Source of the DNA: Negativicutes bacterium
GTDB taxonomy: Bacteria; Bacillota_C; Negativicutes; Acidaminococcales; Acidaminococcaceae
DNA: 64,000 nucleotides
Reading direction: 5' to 3'
NCBI GenBank assembly: GCA_009930275.1
Contig: RZYP01000001.1
Coordinates: 62,001 to 126,000 of the forward strand
Under the pieces are notes generated by a model, which did no database searches, was not told the origin of the DNA, and worked only from the letters and a program-made list of their open reading frames with translations. Positions 32,292-41,440 of this stretch are shown one piece after another (positions within the stretch are counted from its first letter, which is position 1; the number at the start of each line of letters is the position of its first letter). The position numbers were made by a program, and so were the translations under genes.

Positions 32292-33749
32292 TCATTTATG
32301 CTTTTTCCATCTGCAGCTTGATACAGCCATTTTTCTATGCAGCGCTATGTTGTCTTCGTGTGTTGACGGAGGGAAAATATTGCCGCCGATAAACTCTCGA
32401 AGAATAGAATTGAAAGGTACCTGTGAAAGATCAATAGGCTCAAAGAAAGACAAAAGTCTCAATAGACGCATTTTGGTCTCATAGTGAAGGCTGTTAGGCT
32501 GAATTTTTTTGAAAGCAGACTCGGCAAAAGTTCTTAGTGCGTTCATTTCGTACAAAAGGCTGGAATTAAACATAACATCACACTCTTCCTGATATTTGAA
32601 AATGTGTTTGTCTTCTCCGCGCCGTACGCTTGCCCATTGTGTAAGCGTTCTTTCAGGCGTAAATCCTCTGAACTGGTCGTCTCTTACTATTCTTCGTATC
32701 AGCCGAACTTCGGTTGTTGGCACCCTGTTCATGTAATCAATGTTAAGTCCGAATAACGCGCTAACATAAATTTTAAAAAACACACTTTTGGTCAGGGGGG
32801 CAATTAAAGCGGGATTAAGAGCGTGAATGCCTTCTATTACAAGGATTTCTGAGGGGCCGAGTTTCAACGGCCTTGTTTTATCGCTTCTCATACCCAAAGT
32901 AAAATCGAAAACAGGTGTCTCAACTGTTTCGCCTTTGATCAGTTGTTCAAGATGACGGTCCAGAAGTTCCAAATCTAAAGCTTCAACGGAATCAAAATCA
33001 TAGTTGCCGTCTTCGTCACGAGGTGTATGTTCACGGTCCAAAAAGTAATCATCAAGCGCTAAAGGGACAGGAGTAAGGCCGTTAACGCGTAATTGTGTTG
33101 AGAGCCTATGAGAAAAAGTTGTTTTACCTGATGATGATGGTCCAGCTATCAGAACTACGCGTACTGCCCGTCGCTCACGCAGAATCATGTCGGCAATGTC
33201 TGCGATTTCTTTCTCTTGCAACGCTTCAGCAATGTTTATTAATTCGAGGTGTCGGCCGGAGTCAATATAACTGTTGGTATCGGTAACAAATTCGATATTT
33301 ATGTTAGTTAGCCAGCGCTGCGACTTCCAATATGTTGCGGAAAGTTTTTGCGGCATAGTATAAGGTTCGTTTAGTGCTGCTATGTCTTTGATAAAATCAA
33401 CGACGTAGCCAGTAGAAAAGGGAATTATTCTGAATAGGTCTACCATAGAGCTTCGTTCGTTAGCAGGGTGTACAGATTTTATTAAAAGGTCGCCAACCTT
33501 ATATTGATAATAGCCATCCTTATCATTGAGTAGCTCTATTGGCATGTCGGCATCAATCCATTCGCGCAGTTTGCTGTCTATTTGTTTAACTTCTCTTTCT
33601 GAGAGAATTGATTTGGCAAGCTGGCAAAAAATACTTTCCTGAATTGAGCAAACAGTTTCGAATGTTTCACCGGGAAACAGTTCATTGATGACTTTTATAA
33701 GTCCGAGCTTTACGGTTTGACGATCTTGTCTTAAATGAGTTTCGCGCAT
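32292..33749 (-). CDS. Nucleoside (uridine) kinase family protein with threonyl-tRNA-synthetase-like N-terminus
   Basis: 485 residues. The C-terminal half is a uridine-kinase/phosphoribulokinase domain: P-loop AGPSSSGKTTFSHRL (about 200), LALDDYFLDREHTPRDEDG and ILVIEGIHALNP. The N-terminal part (about 60-190) resembles the second additional domain of threonyl-tRNA synthetase, the usual arrangement in Bacillota; the TGS domain found first in many relatives (about 550 residues) seems absent. It phosphorylates a nucleoside, possibly uridine or cytidine. AAGGTGGT precedes the ATG. Monocistronic. Confidence 0.83.
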   Translation of the reverse strand: MRETHLRQDRQTVKLGLIKVINELFPGETFETVCSIQESIFCQLAKSILSEREVKQIDSKLREWIDADMPIELLNDKDGYYQYKVGDLLIKSVHPANERSSMVDLFRIIPFSTGYVVDFIKDIAALNEPYTMPQKLSATYWKSQRWLTNINIEFVTDTNSYIDSGRHLELINIAEALQEKEIADIADMILRERRAVRVVLIAGPSSSGKTTFSHRLSTQLRVNGLTPVPLALDDYFLDREHTPRDEDGNYDFDSVEALDLELLDRHLEQLIKGETVETPVFDFTLGMRSDKTRPLKLGPSEILVIEGIHALNPALIAPLTKSVFFKIYVSALFGLNIDYMNRVPTTEVRLIRRIVRDDQFRGFTPERTLTQWASVRRGEDKHIFKYQEECDVMFNSSLLYEMNALRTFAESAFKKIQPNSLHYETKMRLLRLLSFFEPIDLSQVPFNSILREFIGGNIFPPSTHEDNIALHRKMAVSSCRWKKHK

Positions 33750-33927
33750 TTTACCACCTTCATTTCTGGTTTATTATTGGCTAATTCTACATAGAAACGT
33801 ATAAGTCCTTTATTGCAGTTATTTAATACTTCATAGAGAAGGATAAAAGAAGGTTTTGCGAGCAAATATTAGGCCAAGGTAAATCTGAATATGTTCTTTA
33901 AAATAAGTATAAATCCATCCTTAAATA

Positions 33928-33936
33928 TGGTATACT
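33928..33936 (+). promoter_or_regulatory. Extended -10 promoter of the GAPDH gene
   Basis: TGGTATACT (TGn plus 5/6 -10), weak -35. An inverted repeat AGCAT / ATGCT (33948-33968) lies at the expected start site and could be an operator. Confidence 0.45.
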
Positions 33937-34010
33937 TTATATGAAATAGCATACATTATATGCATGCTGAATATAATTAACCAAAAAATAATGCGATTGG
34001 AGGGAGGAAA

Positions 34011-35069
34011 GTGGTTACTAAGATAGGGATTAATGGATTTGGCAGAATTGGGCGTATGTGTTTGCGGGCGGCTTTACGCAATCCTGCCGTTAAAGTCGTA
34101 ACAATCAACAGTACTAGTGATATTGTTTCTTCAGCGCGTCTTATTAAATTTGATTCCGTCCACGGCAGGTTAGAAAACCGCGTTGAAGTCAGGAACAACG
34201 AAATTCTTATTGATGGTCAGCCTATAACAGTATTCTCTGATAGAAATCCGGCAAACCTTGCCTGGGGGCGTTTTGGCGTGGACGTAGTTATCGAGGCAAC
34301 AGGAAGCTTTAAATCAAGCAAGGACTGTGAGGTTTATCTGCAAAATGGTGCCAAGAAAGTTATTTTATCGGCGCCTGCTAAAGATTCTATGCCGACCATA
34401 GTTATGGGAGTTAACGAAGGCACATATCGCCCAGAGACAGACCATGTAGTTTCGAATGCCTCGTGTACAACAAACTGTCTTGCACCGATTGTTAAAGTAT
34501 TAAATGATTGTTTCGGTGTTTCCGGAGGCTTGATGTCAACAGTACATGCATTTACCAGTGACCAAAGAAGCATCGACAACAGGCATAGTGATCCCCGCAG
34601 GTCTCGCAGCTGCGTACAGTCAATAATACCGACATCAACAGGGGCCGCCAAAGCAATTGGCTTAGTGATACCAGAACTTAAAGGAAAATTTAACGGAATT
34701 TCTTTACGAGTGCCTGTTATTGACGTTTCTCTTGTTGATTTGGTAGTTGATTTGCAAAGAGATGTGTCTGTAGAAGAGATTAACGAAACATTGCGCATAG
34801 CGGCCAATACAACCATGAAGGGCATCATTGAATATTGTAACGAACCGCTCGTTTCTGTAGATTTTATCGGTAATGATAATTCTGCGATTATTGACGGTTT
34901 AAGTACTATGGTCATAGGCAAGCGTACGGCAAAAATTCTGGCTTGGTACGATAACGAGTGGGGCTATTCCTGCCGCATGGTAGACTTGGCTGAATATATG
35001 GGTTACTTGTTGTACACTCACAGCATAAGCGGACGTGGAGATTTCTACCATTTTAGAACTGCAGGATAA
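34011..35069 (+). CDS. gap: Glyceraldehyde-3-phosphate dehydrogenase, type I
   Basis: 352 residues. It oxidises glyceraldehyde-3-phosphate with phosphate, or runs the reverse. NAD(P) site INGFGRIGR (7-15); catalytic Cys152 in SNASCTTNCLAP; WYDNEWGYS near the end. The residue that is Asp in NAD-specific enzymes is Ser34 (TINSTSD), and the Leu-Pro pair of NAD enzymes is Asn190-Arg191 (SIDNRHSD), so NADP or dual use is likely (inference by comparison with Bacillus GapB and plastid enzymes). Fifteen extra C-terminal residues follow the usual end. GTG start after GGAGGGAGG. No pgk or tpi beside it. Confidence 0.92.
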   Translation: MVTKIGINGFGRIGRMCLRAALRNPAVKVVTINSTSDIVSSARLIKFDSVHGRLENRVEVRNNEILIDGQPITVFSDRNPANLAWGRFGVDVVIEATGSFKSSKDCEVYLQNGAKKVILSAPAKDSMPTIVMGVNEGTYRPETDHVVSNASCTTNCLAPIVKVLNDCFGVSGGLMSTVHAFTSDQRSIDNRHSDPRRSRSCVQSIIPTSTGAAKAIGLVIPELKGKFNGISLRVPVIDVSLVDLVVDLQRDVSVEEINETLRIAANTTMKGIIEYCNEPLVSVDFIGNDNSAIIDGLSTMVIGKRTAKILAWYDNEWGYSCRMVDLAEYMGYLLYTHSISGRGDFYHFRTAG

Positions 35070-35121
35070 AACCCGTATTTAAACATTTGATACTGGGATT
35101 AAAAAATAATTATTTTGTATT

Positions 35122-35190
35122 AGACACAAATTTGAAATTTGTTGCAGCTATTTGCATAACGACAATTTCAATCTGTGTCTTTTTGCTTTT
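35122..35190 (+). terminator. Terminator of the GAPDH gene
   Basis: Long imperfect stem: AGACACA pairs with TGTGTCT (35122-35128 with 35174-35180), and TTGAAATT with AATTTCAA further in; followed by TTTTTGCTTTT. Confidence 0.65.
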
Positions 35191-35240
35191 ATGCTTTGAC
35201 TTTTGTCTTCTCGCAGCAGGCAATTTGGATAGTAAACTTT

Positions 35241-35270
35241 TAGACAAATTTGAGTACAATGTGCTATAAT
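35241..35270 (+). promoter_or_regulatory. Promoter of the M20 peptidase - DcuC - dipeptidase operon
   Basis: TAGACA (35241-35246), 18-base spacer, TGCTATAAT with perfect extended -10 (35262-35270). Start expected near 35277. Confidence 0.7.
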
Positions 35271-35312
35271 GTCCATGCTGTGTGGAATAATTTAAGAGAG
35301 CGGGGTTATTTC

Positions 35313-36431
35313 ATGATTAATAAAGAACGTATTCTTGCGGAATTTTTTGAGTTAGTCCAAATTACTTGTAATTCACGACATGAAAGAGAAATTGGCGACT
35401 TAATGAAAAAAAGATTGCAAGATCTTGGCGGTGAGGTCACTGAAGATAGCGCGGCGGCGGCTATTGGCGGCAATTGCGGCAATATTATAGCTAATTTTAA
35501 GGGAACATTAAATAATTTGCCAACTATTATGTTGGCGGCACATCTTGATTGTGTTGTGCCATGTGCCGGGGTAAAGCCCATTTTAAAAGAAGGCGTTATT
35601 ACTTCTGATGGCACTACCATACTTGGTTCTGATGATAAAGCGGGAGTCGTGCCTATTTTGGAAGCATTGCGAGTTTTGAAGGAAAACAATATACCCCATG
35701 GCAACTTGCAAATTGTTTTTTCAGTTTGTGAAGAAGGCGGCCTTAACGGTTCAAAGAATATTGACAGGAGTTTGCTAAAGGCTGATTTTGGTTATGAACT
35801 CGATTCCAGCGGTCGTCCTGGAAAAATCATTGTTACAGCTCCCGGACAGAATAAAATAGATGTTAAAGTTCATGGAAAAACAGCGCATGCTGGGTTAGAG
35901 CCGGAAAAAGGCATTAATGCAATTAAAGTTGCCGGTAAAATTTTGGCTGATGTCCCACAAGGTCGTATTGATGACGAAACGACTTGCAACATCGGCATAA
36001 TTTCTGGCGGGGTTGCGACTAATATCGTTCCGGATCTGGTAGAAATTAAATGCGAAGCACGCAGCCGCAATCAAGAAAAGTTAGATAGATTGACTCAAAA
36101 AATGCGTGAAGCGTTTGAACAGGGCGGCAAAGAAAACGGCGTACATGTTGATGTCGAAATCAGCAAGGCCTATAATTCTTATGTTATTGACCCGGAAAGC
36201 AAGAATGTAGTTGTTGCTAAGGCGGCAGCGGAACGTGTTGGACTAGGTGTTGAGATTACCGGTACTGGCGGCGGCAGCGACGCTAATCACTACAACAATT
36301 ACGGTATTCCCTGCACGGCGCTGGGGGTAGGCATGACGAACGTGCATACCTGTGAAGAGTTTATCTTGGAAGAAGATTTGTATAAAACTTCGGAATGGGT
36401 GCTGGAAATAATTAAAGAGGCTACACGCTAG
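35313..36431 (+). CDS. M20-family metallopeptidase (PepT/YqjE-like)
   Basis: 372 residues with all di-zinc site parts in order: HLDCV, ILGSDDKAGV, the catalytic CEEGGL, ELDSSGRPG and the C-terminal VHTCEEF. The dimerisation lid lies between about 180 and 290 (KVHGKTAHAGLEP). The family cuts tripeptides or related small peptides in the cytoplasm. The ATG with GAGCGGGG upstream is used because the promoter -10 element overlaps the longer frame. It leads an operon with a DcuC-type carrier and an M19 dipeptidase, which suggests import or exchange linked to peptide breakdown. Confidence 0.88.
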   Translation: MINKERILAEFFELVQITCNSRHEREIGDLMKKRLQDLGGEVTEDSAAAAIGGNCGNIIANFKGTLNNLPTIMLAAHLDCVVPCAGVKPILKEGVITSDGTTILGSDDKAGVVPILEALRVLKENNIPHGNLQIVFSVCEEGGLNGSKNIDRSLLKADFGYELDSSGRPGKIIVTAPGQNKIDVKVHGKTAHAGLEPEKGINAIKVAGKILADVPQGRIDDETTCNIGIISGGVATNIVPDLVEIKCEARSRNQEKLDRLTQKMREAFEQGGKENGVHVDVEISKAYNSYVIDPESKNVVVAKAAAERVGLGVEITGTGGGSDANHYNNYGIPCTALGVGMTNVHTCEEFILEEDLYKTSEWVLEIIKEATR

Positions 36432-36486
36432 ATAGTTGTTTTATGAAAGATTTAAGTTGATGTTAAGCAAAGATGGGGGTAATCAA

Positions 36487-37854
36487 ATGGGTTTAGTTAT
36501 TTCGTTATTGGTCACATTTTGGGTTGGCTATTTGATTTACAAAAAGTATAAAGCACAACCTGTTTTATTTTTGGGTGGAATTGTTCTGATGTTTGCCGCG
36601 GTAATTCTTGGCTATGGGCAGATTTTGCCGCAAAAGGCAAGTACGGGATTGGTATTGTTTGATGCTTTTCAATTTATAAAAATAACATTGAGTTCTAATG
36701 CCGCTAAACTCGGTCTTAATATTATGGCCGTGGGTGCTTTTGCCCGTTACATGGATAAGATAGGGGCTTCACGCGCGTTGGTAAGACTTACTATTAAGCC
36801 TCTTATGGCTTTAAAATCGCCTTACCTTGTTTTGTCTGGAACCTGGATTGTGGGCATGCTAATAGGTTTGTGCATTAACAGTGCCTCTGGACTTGCAATG
36901 CTGCTGATGGTAACAATGTTCCCGATTTTGGTTGGTTTAGGCGTGAGCCGCTTGTCTGCTACGGCTGCAGTTGCAACAACACTTTGCTTTGATTGGAGCC
37001 CAAGTGATACGGGAACGATTTTGTCTGCAGAAACAGCTGGCGTAGATCCAGTTATCTATTGGACAAATTATCAAGTTCCAATCGTTATGGTTGCGTTTAT
37101 TGTTGTCGGTGTTCTTCATTACTTAACTCAAAAGTACATGGATAAGCGCGATGGCCATATTGTCAAACCGATTGAAGTCGAAAAGGCTGAAACAGAAGAA
37201 GATAAGGCTCCCGCTATTTATGCCATACTGCCGATCATTCCTCTGGCTTTGATCTTATCCTTCAGTTCTTTGTGGATTACCTGGATTAAGGTTGATATCG
37301 TTAACGCTATGATTATCGGATTGAGCATTGGTATGATTTTTGAGTATGTTCGCTGTCGCGATGGCAAAAAAGTTTTTGGCGATGTACAAGCTTTCTTTGA
37401 TGGTTTAGGCATGCAAATGGCAAATGTCATAACCTTGATTGTTGCCGGCCAGACCTTTGCCAAAGGGTTGATGACGATGGGGACGATTGACACGATTATT
37501 ACCTCCAGCCATAACTGGGGTTTTGGACCAATGGGTATGATGGTAGTTATGGTTGCGATTATTTCCATATCTGCGGTGGTTATGGGATCCGGTAATGCAC
37601 CTTTCTTTGCTTTCGCGGCCTTGACGCCTGCTGTTGCGACTAAGATGGGGATTGCACCGGTATTGATGCTGTTGCCGATGCACTTTGCGGCAAGCATTGC
37701 CCGAAACTGGTCACCGATAACGGCCGTTATCGTTGTTTCTTCAGGCATGGGCGGAGTTTCTCCGTTTGATTTGATTAAACGTACGGCGATTCCAATGGCC
37801 GGAGCAATGCTTGTAAATATTGGCATGACTTTCTTTTATTACTACAGGGGTTAA
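36487..37854 (+). CDS. DcuC-family C4-dicarboxylate carrier
   Basis: 455 residues, about twelve membrane helices, with family segments TTLCFDWSPSDTGTILSAE and MGSGNAPFFAFAALTP. DcuC-type carriers exchange fumarate or aspartate for succinate in anaerobes; related carriers take other dicarboxylates or peptides' products. GGGGGT lies before the ATG and removes 17 residues of an open frame. Lying between two peptidases suggests it may carry a product of peptide breakdown such as aspartate (inference). No terminator between it and either neighbour. Confidence 0.85.
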   Translation: MGLVISLLVTFWVGYLIYKKYKAQPVLFLGGIVLMFAAVILGYGQILPQKASTGLVLFDAFQFIKITLSSNAAKLGLNIMAVGAFARYMDKIGASRALVRLTIKPLMALKSPYLVLSGTWIVGMLIGLCINSASGLAMLLMVTMFPILVGLGVSRLSATAAVATTLCFDWSPSDTGTILSAETAGVDPVIYWTNYQVPIVMVAFIVVGVLHYLTQKYMDKRDGHIVKPIEVEKAETEEDKAPAIYAILPIIPLALILSFSSLWITWIKVDIVNAMIIGLSIGMIFEYVRCRDGKKVFGDVQAFFDGLGMQMANVITLIVAGQTFAKGLMTMGTIDTIITSSHNWGFGPMGMMVVMVAIISISAVVMGSGNAPFFAFAALTPAVATKMGIAPVLMLLPMHFAASIARNWSPITAVIVVSSGMGGVSPFDLIKRTAIPMAGAMLVNIGMTFFYYYRG

Positions 37855-37889
37855 GATAATTACCATAATAAAAAGGGGTTGTTGCTGCA

Positions 37890-38840
37890 ATGTTTATTTG
37901 TGATTGCCATTGTGATACGCTTACAGAGTTATACAAAAAGGGTACATCTCTCTACGAGAATGACCAGCATATGGATATTAAGCGGATGATAGCAAACGGT
38001 GGAGGCTTGCAGTTTTGCGCTATTTTTGTGCCGACACAAGAAATGCGCTGTTATGGTGGTTTGAGGTATACTTTGTGCTTGCTGGATAAATACAAACGGG
38101 AAATTGCGGCAATGAAAGATTCCGGCCTTGATATTTTGCAGGTTTTGAACCGTTCGGATGTTGATGAAGTTTTAAACCACAAGACTTCAACTTTGCTGGC
38201 AATTGAAGAAGGCGGCGCTATCGACGGCAGTCTGGAAGCGTTACGTATACTATACGAACTGGGTGTTCGCGCCATGACTTTGACTTGGAGTAACCGTAAT
38301 GATATCGCTGATGGGATTAACGAAGAAATAACCGGAGGCGGGCTGACTGTTTTTGGGCGCAGTGTTGTCGTGGAAATGAACCGCCTCGGGATGCTTGTTG
38401 ATGTGTCACATATTTCTACGAAAGGCTTTTGGGATGTTTTGGCTGTTTCCCAAAAACCGATTATTGCCACACATTCCAATGCGAAGGCACTTTGCTCGCA
38501 TCCGCGTAACTTGAATGATGAACAAATCAAAGCTATTGCGGCGAATGACGGTCTTATTGGCATCACTTTCGCCGGACAGTTTTTAGAGGAAGATTATAAC
38601 AAAGCCTGCATTGAAAGTGTTTACCGCCATGTCGATTATATGCTTAATTTGATAGGTAACGATGAGCATGTAGGTTTTGGCTCCGACTTTGATGGTATTT
38701 CTCATCCTCCTTATAATATTAAGGGAGTTCAGGACTATGTTCCTCTGGTGGAATACCTCAGAAAAAAGAATTACGCTGAGGTAACCATCAAAAAAATTAC
38801 TCATAAAAATGTGCTGGCGCTTCTAGGCAAAGTATTATAA
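37890..38840 (+). CDS. Membrane dipeptidase (renal dipeptidase, M19 family)
   Basis: 316 residues. Zinc ligands and family segments are DCHCDTL (HxD), LLAIEEGGAIDG, LVDVSHIS, ATHSNAKALCSHPRNLND and VGFGSDFDGI. It cleaves dipeptides, including those with D-residues. No signal peptide, so the protein is cytoplasmic despite the family name. AAGGGG lies upstream at slightly long distance. Last gene of the peptidase-carrier operon. Confidence 0.9.
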   Translation: MFICDCHCDTLTELYKKGTSLYENDQHMDIKRMIANGGGLQFCAIFVPTQEMRCYGGLRYTLCLLDKYKREIAAMKDSGLDILQVLNRSDVDEVLNHKTSTLLAIEEGGAIDGSLEALRILYELGVRAMTLTWSNRNDIADGINEEITGGGLTVFGRSVVVEMNRLGMLVDVSHISTKGFWDVLAVSQKPIIATHSNAKALCSHPRNLNDEQIKAIAANDGLIGITFAGQFLEEDYNKACIESVYRHVDYMLNLIGNDEHVGFGSDFDGISHPPYNIKGVQDYVPLVEYLRKKNYAEVTIKKITHKNVLALLGKVL

Positions 38841-38953
38841 TAACCTTACAAGTATTTCAAGAGGGGTGGGGTTTGATTTCCTGATTATGGATATCGGAGT
38901 CATCCCTTTTTTCGTTGATAATCACGGAAACAGAATGTTTTCTGTCATAAAAG

Positions 38954-38983
38954 TTGAAATGGTGTCTGCTGTTAGCGTATAAT
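38954..38983 (+). promoter_or_regulatory. Promoter of the ACT - UPF0210 - nth operon
   Basis: TTGAAA (38954-38959), 18-base spacer, TATAAT (38978-38983). Leader about 45 bases with AAAGGATG as ribosome site. Confidence 0.7.
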
Positions 38984-39036
38984 AGTAATGCTATCTACAT
39001 GCTTTTGGCTTCTATATATAGAAAGGATGAAAAATA

Positions 39037-39306
39037 ATGCGTATTGTTTTGACTATTGTGGGAAAAGATCGAGTTGGCATTATTGCAAAAGTAAGCAATT
39101 TGCTGGCCGAACATGGTGTTAATATTTTAAATATTAACCAAAATATTTTAGAGGGCTTCTTTAACATGGTTTTAATTGCCGATATGTCAGCGGCTAACGT
39201 CAGCTTGAAAGAATTAAAAGAAATGGCTACGGCAATTGGCAACGAAATTGGTGTTGATATCAGGGTGCAGCACGAAGAAATATTTACTGCTATGCATCGT
39301 ATCTAA
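39037..39306 (+). CDS. ACT domain protein (UPF0237)
   Basis: 89 residues forming one ACT domain: [30 protein letters not shown] and FNMVLIADM. Such domains bind amino acids or similar small ligands. The gene stands ten bases before the UPF0210 gene, a pairing conserved in many Bacillota and archaea, so the two probably act together; the ligand is not known. AAAGGA precedes the ATG. Confidence 0.9.
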   Translation: MRIVLTIVGKDRVGIIAKVSNLLAEHGVNILNINQNILEGFFNMVLIADMSAANVSLKELKEMATAIGNEIGVDIRVQHEEIFTAMHRI

Positions 39307-39316
39307 GGAGGATGTC

Positions 39317-40675
39317 ATGTTCAATATAAAAGATATTTTAGAGACCAACAGGATGATTACCGAGAATAATCTGGATGTTCGGACTATTACGATGGGTATC
39401 AGCCTGCGTGATTGTGCACATCCTGATATTAATGTAACGGCACAAAAGATATACGATAAAATCACAAAAAAAGCGGAAAACCTTGTTAAGGTCGGTGAAG
39501 ATCTCGAAACTGAGTTTGGAGTACCTATAATTAATAAACGTGTTTCTGTGACACCTATTTCCATTGTCGGTGAGAGCTGCGACGCTAATAGTTATGTACC
39601 TTTGGCTAAGGCTCTTGATGCAGCGGGTAAAGCTATAGGCGTCAATTTTATAGGCGGTTTTTCCGCTCAAGTTGATAAAGGTTACACCAATGGCGACAGA
39701 ATTTTGATTGCTTCAATTCCTGAAGCACTTTCAGTAACGGACATTGTGTGTTCTTCAGTGGCAATTGGATCTACTAAATGCGGTATCAACATGGATGCGG
39801 TTGCTGAAATGGGAAAAATTATTAAAAAGACAGCAGAACTGACAGCGGAGCGCGATGCTATCGGCTGTGCCAAATTAGTTGTTTTTTGTAATGCGGTCCC
39901 TGACAATCCTTTCATGGCCGGTGCATTTCACGGAGTAACTGAACCTGAAAGTGTCATTAATGTTGGTGTAAGTGGCCCGGGTGTTGTAAAAAGAGCCCTT
40001 GAAGACGTTAAAGGACAGGACATTGGCGCAGTTGCAGAAACGATTAAGAAAACGGCTTTTAAGATTACCCGCGTCGGACAACTAGTTGCTCAGGAAGCTG
40101 CACGCAGACTTAACACCCAGTTTGGGATAATCGACTTGTCTTTGGCACCGACTCCTGCCGTAGGCGACAGCGTTGCTCATATTCTGGAAGAAATAGGCTT
40201 GGAAAGCTGCGGAGGTCCTGGTACTACTGCAACTCTTGCCTTATTGAACGATGCGGTTAAAAAAGGCGGCCTCATGGCATCAAGCTATGTAGGTGGCTTA
40301 AGCGGAGCCTTTATCCCTGTAAGTGAGGATGCGGGCATGATAGCTGCAGTTGAACGTGGCAGTTTAACACTGGAAAAACTAGAGGCGATGACCTGTGTCT
40401 GCTCTGTTGGCTTAGACATGATTGCTATTCCCGGTAATGTATCTGCTCAGACTATTTCCGCGATAATTGCCGACGAAGCGGCAATCGGCATGATTAACAA
40501 TAAAACGACAGCGGTTCGCTTGATCCCCGTTCCAGGCAAGGGCGTCGGTGATGTTGTTGAATTTGGCGGCTTACTCGGCTATTGTCCTATTATGGCGGTA
40601 AATACATTCAGGCCAGATGTGTTTATTGCACGGGGCGGTCGTATTCCGGCACCGGTAAGAAGTTTAACTAATTAA
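39317..40675 (+). CDS. UPF0210 (DUF711, PFL-like fold) family protein
   Basis: 453 residues of the UPF0210 family, which has a pyruvate-formate-lyase-like barrel: [66 protein letters not shown] and [14 protein letters not shown]. No glycyl-radical motif RVxGY is visible, so the fold does not imply radical chemistry. Function unknown. AAGGAGG precedes the ATG; the frame is open further upstream through the ACT gene but without need. It overlaps nth by one base (TAATG). Confidence 0.9.
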   Translation: MFNIKDILETNRMITENNLDVRTITMGISLRDCAHPDINVTAQKIYDKITKKAENLVKVGEDLETEFGVPIINKRVSVTPISIVGESCDANSYVPLAKALDAAGKAIGVNFIGGFSAQVDKGYTNGDRILIASIPEALSVTDIVCSSVAIGSTKCGINMDAVAEMGKIIKKTAELTAERDAIGCAKLVVFCNAVPDNPFMAGAFHGVTEPESVINVGVSGPGVVKRALEDVKGQDIGAVAETIKKTAFKITRVGQLVAQEAARRLNTQFGIIDLSLAPTPAVGDSVAHILEEIGLESCGGPGTTATLALLNDAVKKGGLMASSYVGGLSGAFIPVSEDAGMIAAVERGSLTLEKLEAMTCVCSVGLDMIAIPGNVSAQTISAIIADEAAIGMINNKTTAVRLIPVPGKGVGDVVEFGGLLGYCPIMAVNTFRPDVFIARGGRIPAPVRSLTN

Positions 40676-41310
40676 TGTCTCAAAAGAAGACGGATCTTAT
40701 TTTGGCCTGTCTTGAAGAAGAATACAGTGGGACAGCAACAGCCTTGAACTATACATCTCCTTTCGAATTACTGGTTGCGGTTATCATGTCTGCCCAGTGT
40801 ACAGACGAAAGGGTTAATAAGATTACGGCAAGAATTTTTCCTAAATATAATTCGCCTCAAAAAATGGCGTTGCTGTCACAGGAACAAATGGAAGATATTA
40901 TTCGCGATTGTGGTTTGTTCAGATCAAAGGCCAAAAACATTTTGGCTACCTGTCATAAGCTTATTGAAGCTTATAGCGGCAGGGTACCTGATAACGTTCA
41001 AGAATTGATGACGTTGCCAGGAGTGGGCAAAAAAACCGCGAATGTTATTGCGAATATTATTTATGGTGTTCCGGCTATTGCAGTAGACACACATGTTTTT
41101 CGTGTTTCCCATCGATTGGGACTATCAGATGGAAAAGACCCAATTGCCGTTGAGCAGGATTTAATGAGGGCGATCCCCAAAGATAAGTGGGGTGAAGCTC
41201 ATCACTGGCTTATCTGGCATGGCAGAAAAATCTGCAGAGCCAGAAAGCCTTATTGTCATGAATGTATGTTGCTTAATTTATGTCCTTATGATAATAAAAA
41301 TCTTACATAA
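40675..41310 (+). CDS. nth: Endonuclease III (DNA glycosylase/AP lyase)
   Basis: 211 residues. The helix-hairpin-helix LMTLPGVGKKTANVI provides the catalytic Lys, and AVDTHVFRVSHRLGL the catalytic Asp. The C-terminal [4Fe-4S] cluster ligands follow the C-x6-C-x2-C-x5-C rule (CRARKPYCHECMLLNLC). It removes oxidised pyrimidines in base-excision repair. The start ATG shares one base with the stop of the previous gene and no separate ribosome site is seen, so translation is coupled. Confidence 0.95.
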   Translation: MSQKKTDLILACLEEEYSGTATALNYTSPFELLVAVIMSAQCTDERVNKITARIFPKYNSPQKMALLSQEQMEDIIRDCGLFRSKAKNILATCHKLIEAYSGRVPDNVQELMTLPGVGKKTANVIANIIYGVPAIAVDTHVFRVSHRLGLSDGKDPIAVEQDLMRAIPKDKWGEAHHWLIWHGRKICRARKPYCHECMLLNLCPYDNKNLT

Positions 41311-41318
41311 TAAACAGA

Positions 41319-41345
41319 CCTTGCATTTGCAAGGTTTATTTGTTT
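41319..41345 (+). terminator. Terminator after nth
   Basis: Stem ACCTTGCA / TGCAAGGT with TT loop (41319-41336), then TTATTTGTTTTT. Confidence 0.7.
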
Positions 41346-41374
41346 TTAAACCAGGCAGGACTATTTGTATGAAA

Positions 41375-41403
41375 TGGACGCCGATAAAAATTTATGGTAG
41401 AAT
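41375..41403 (+). promoter_or_regulatory. Promoter of the ABC-F gene
   Basis: TGGACG (41375-41380), 17-base spacer, TAGAAT (41398-41403) with an extended TGG just before it. Confidence 0.5.
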
Positions 41404-41440
41404 GTAGAAACTATATGCAATTTAAAAGGAGCAAGCAATA

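Noticed and set aside
34334..34921. 195-codon minus-strand frame
   Set aside because: Antisense shadow of the GAPDH gene; low-complexity composition and no start signals.
35087..35269. 60-codon plus-strand frame with one hydrophobic stretch
   Set aside because: TTG start without ribosome site; it runs through the GAPDH terminator hairpin and the next promoter.
37218..37826. 202-codon minus-strand frame rich in Ile/Thr/Pro
   Set aside because: Mirror of the hydrophobic codons of the DcuC carrier; no independent evidence.
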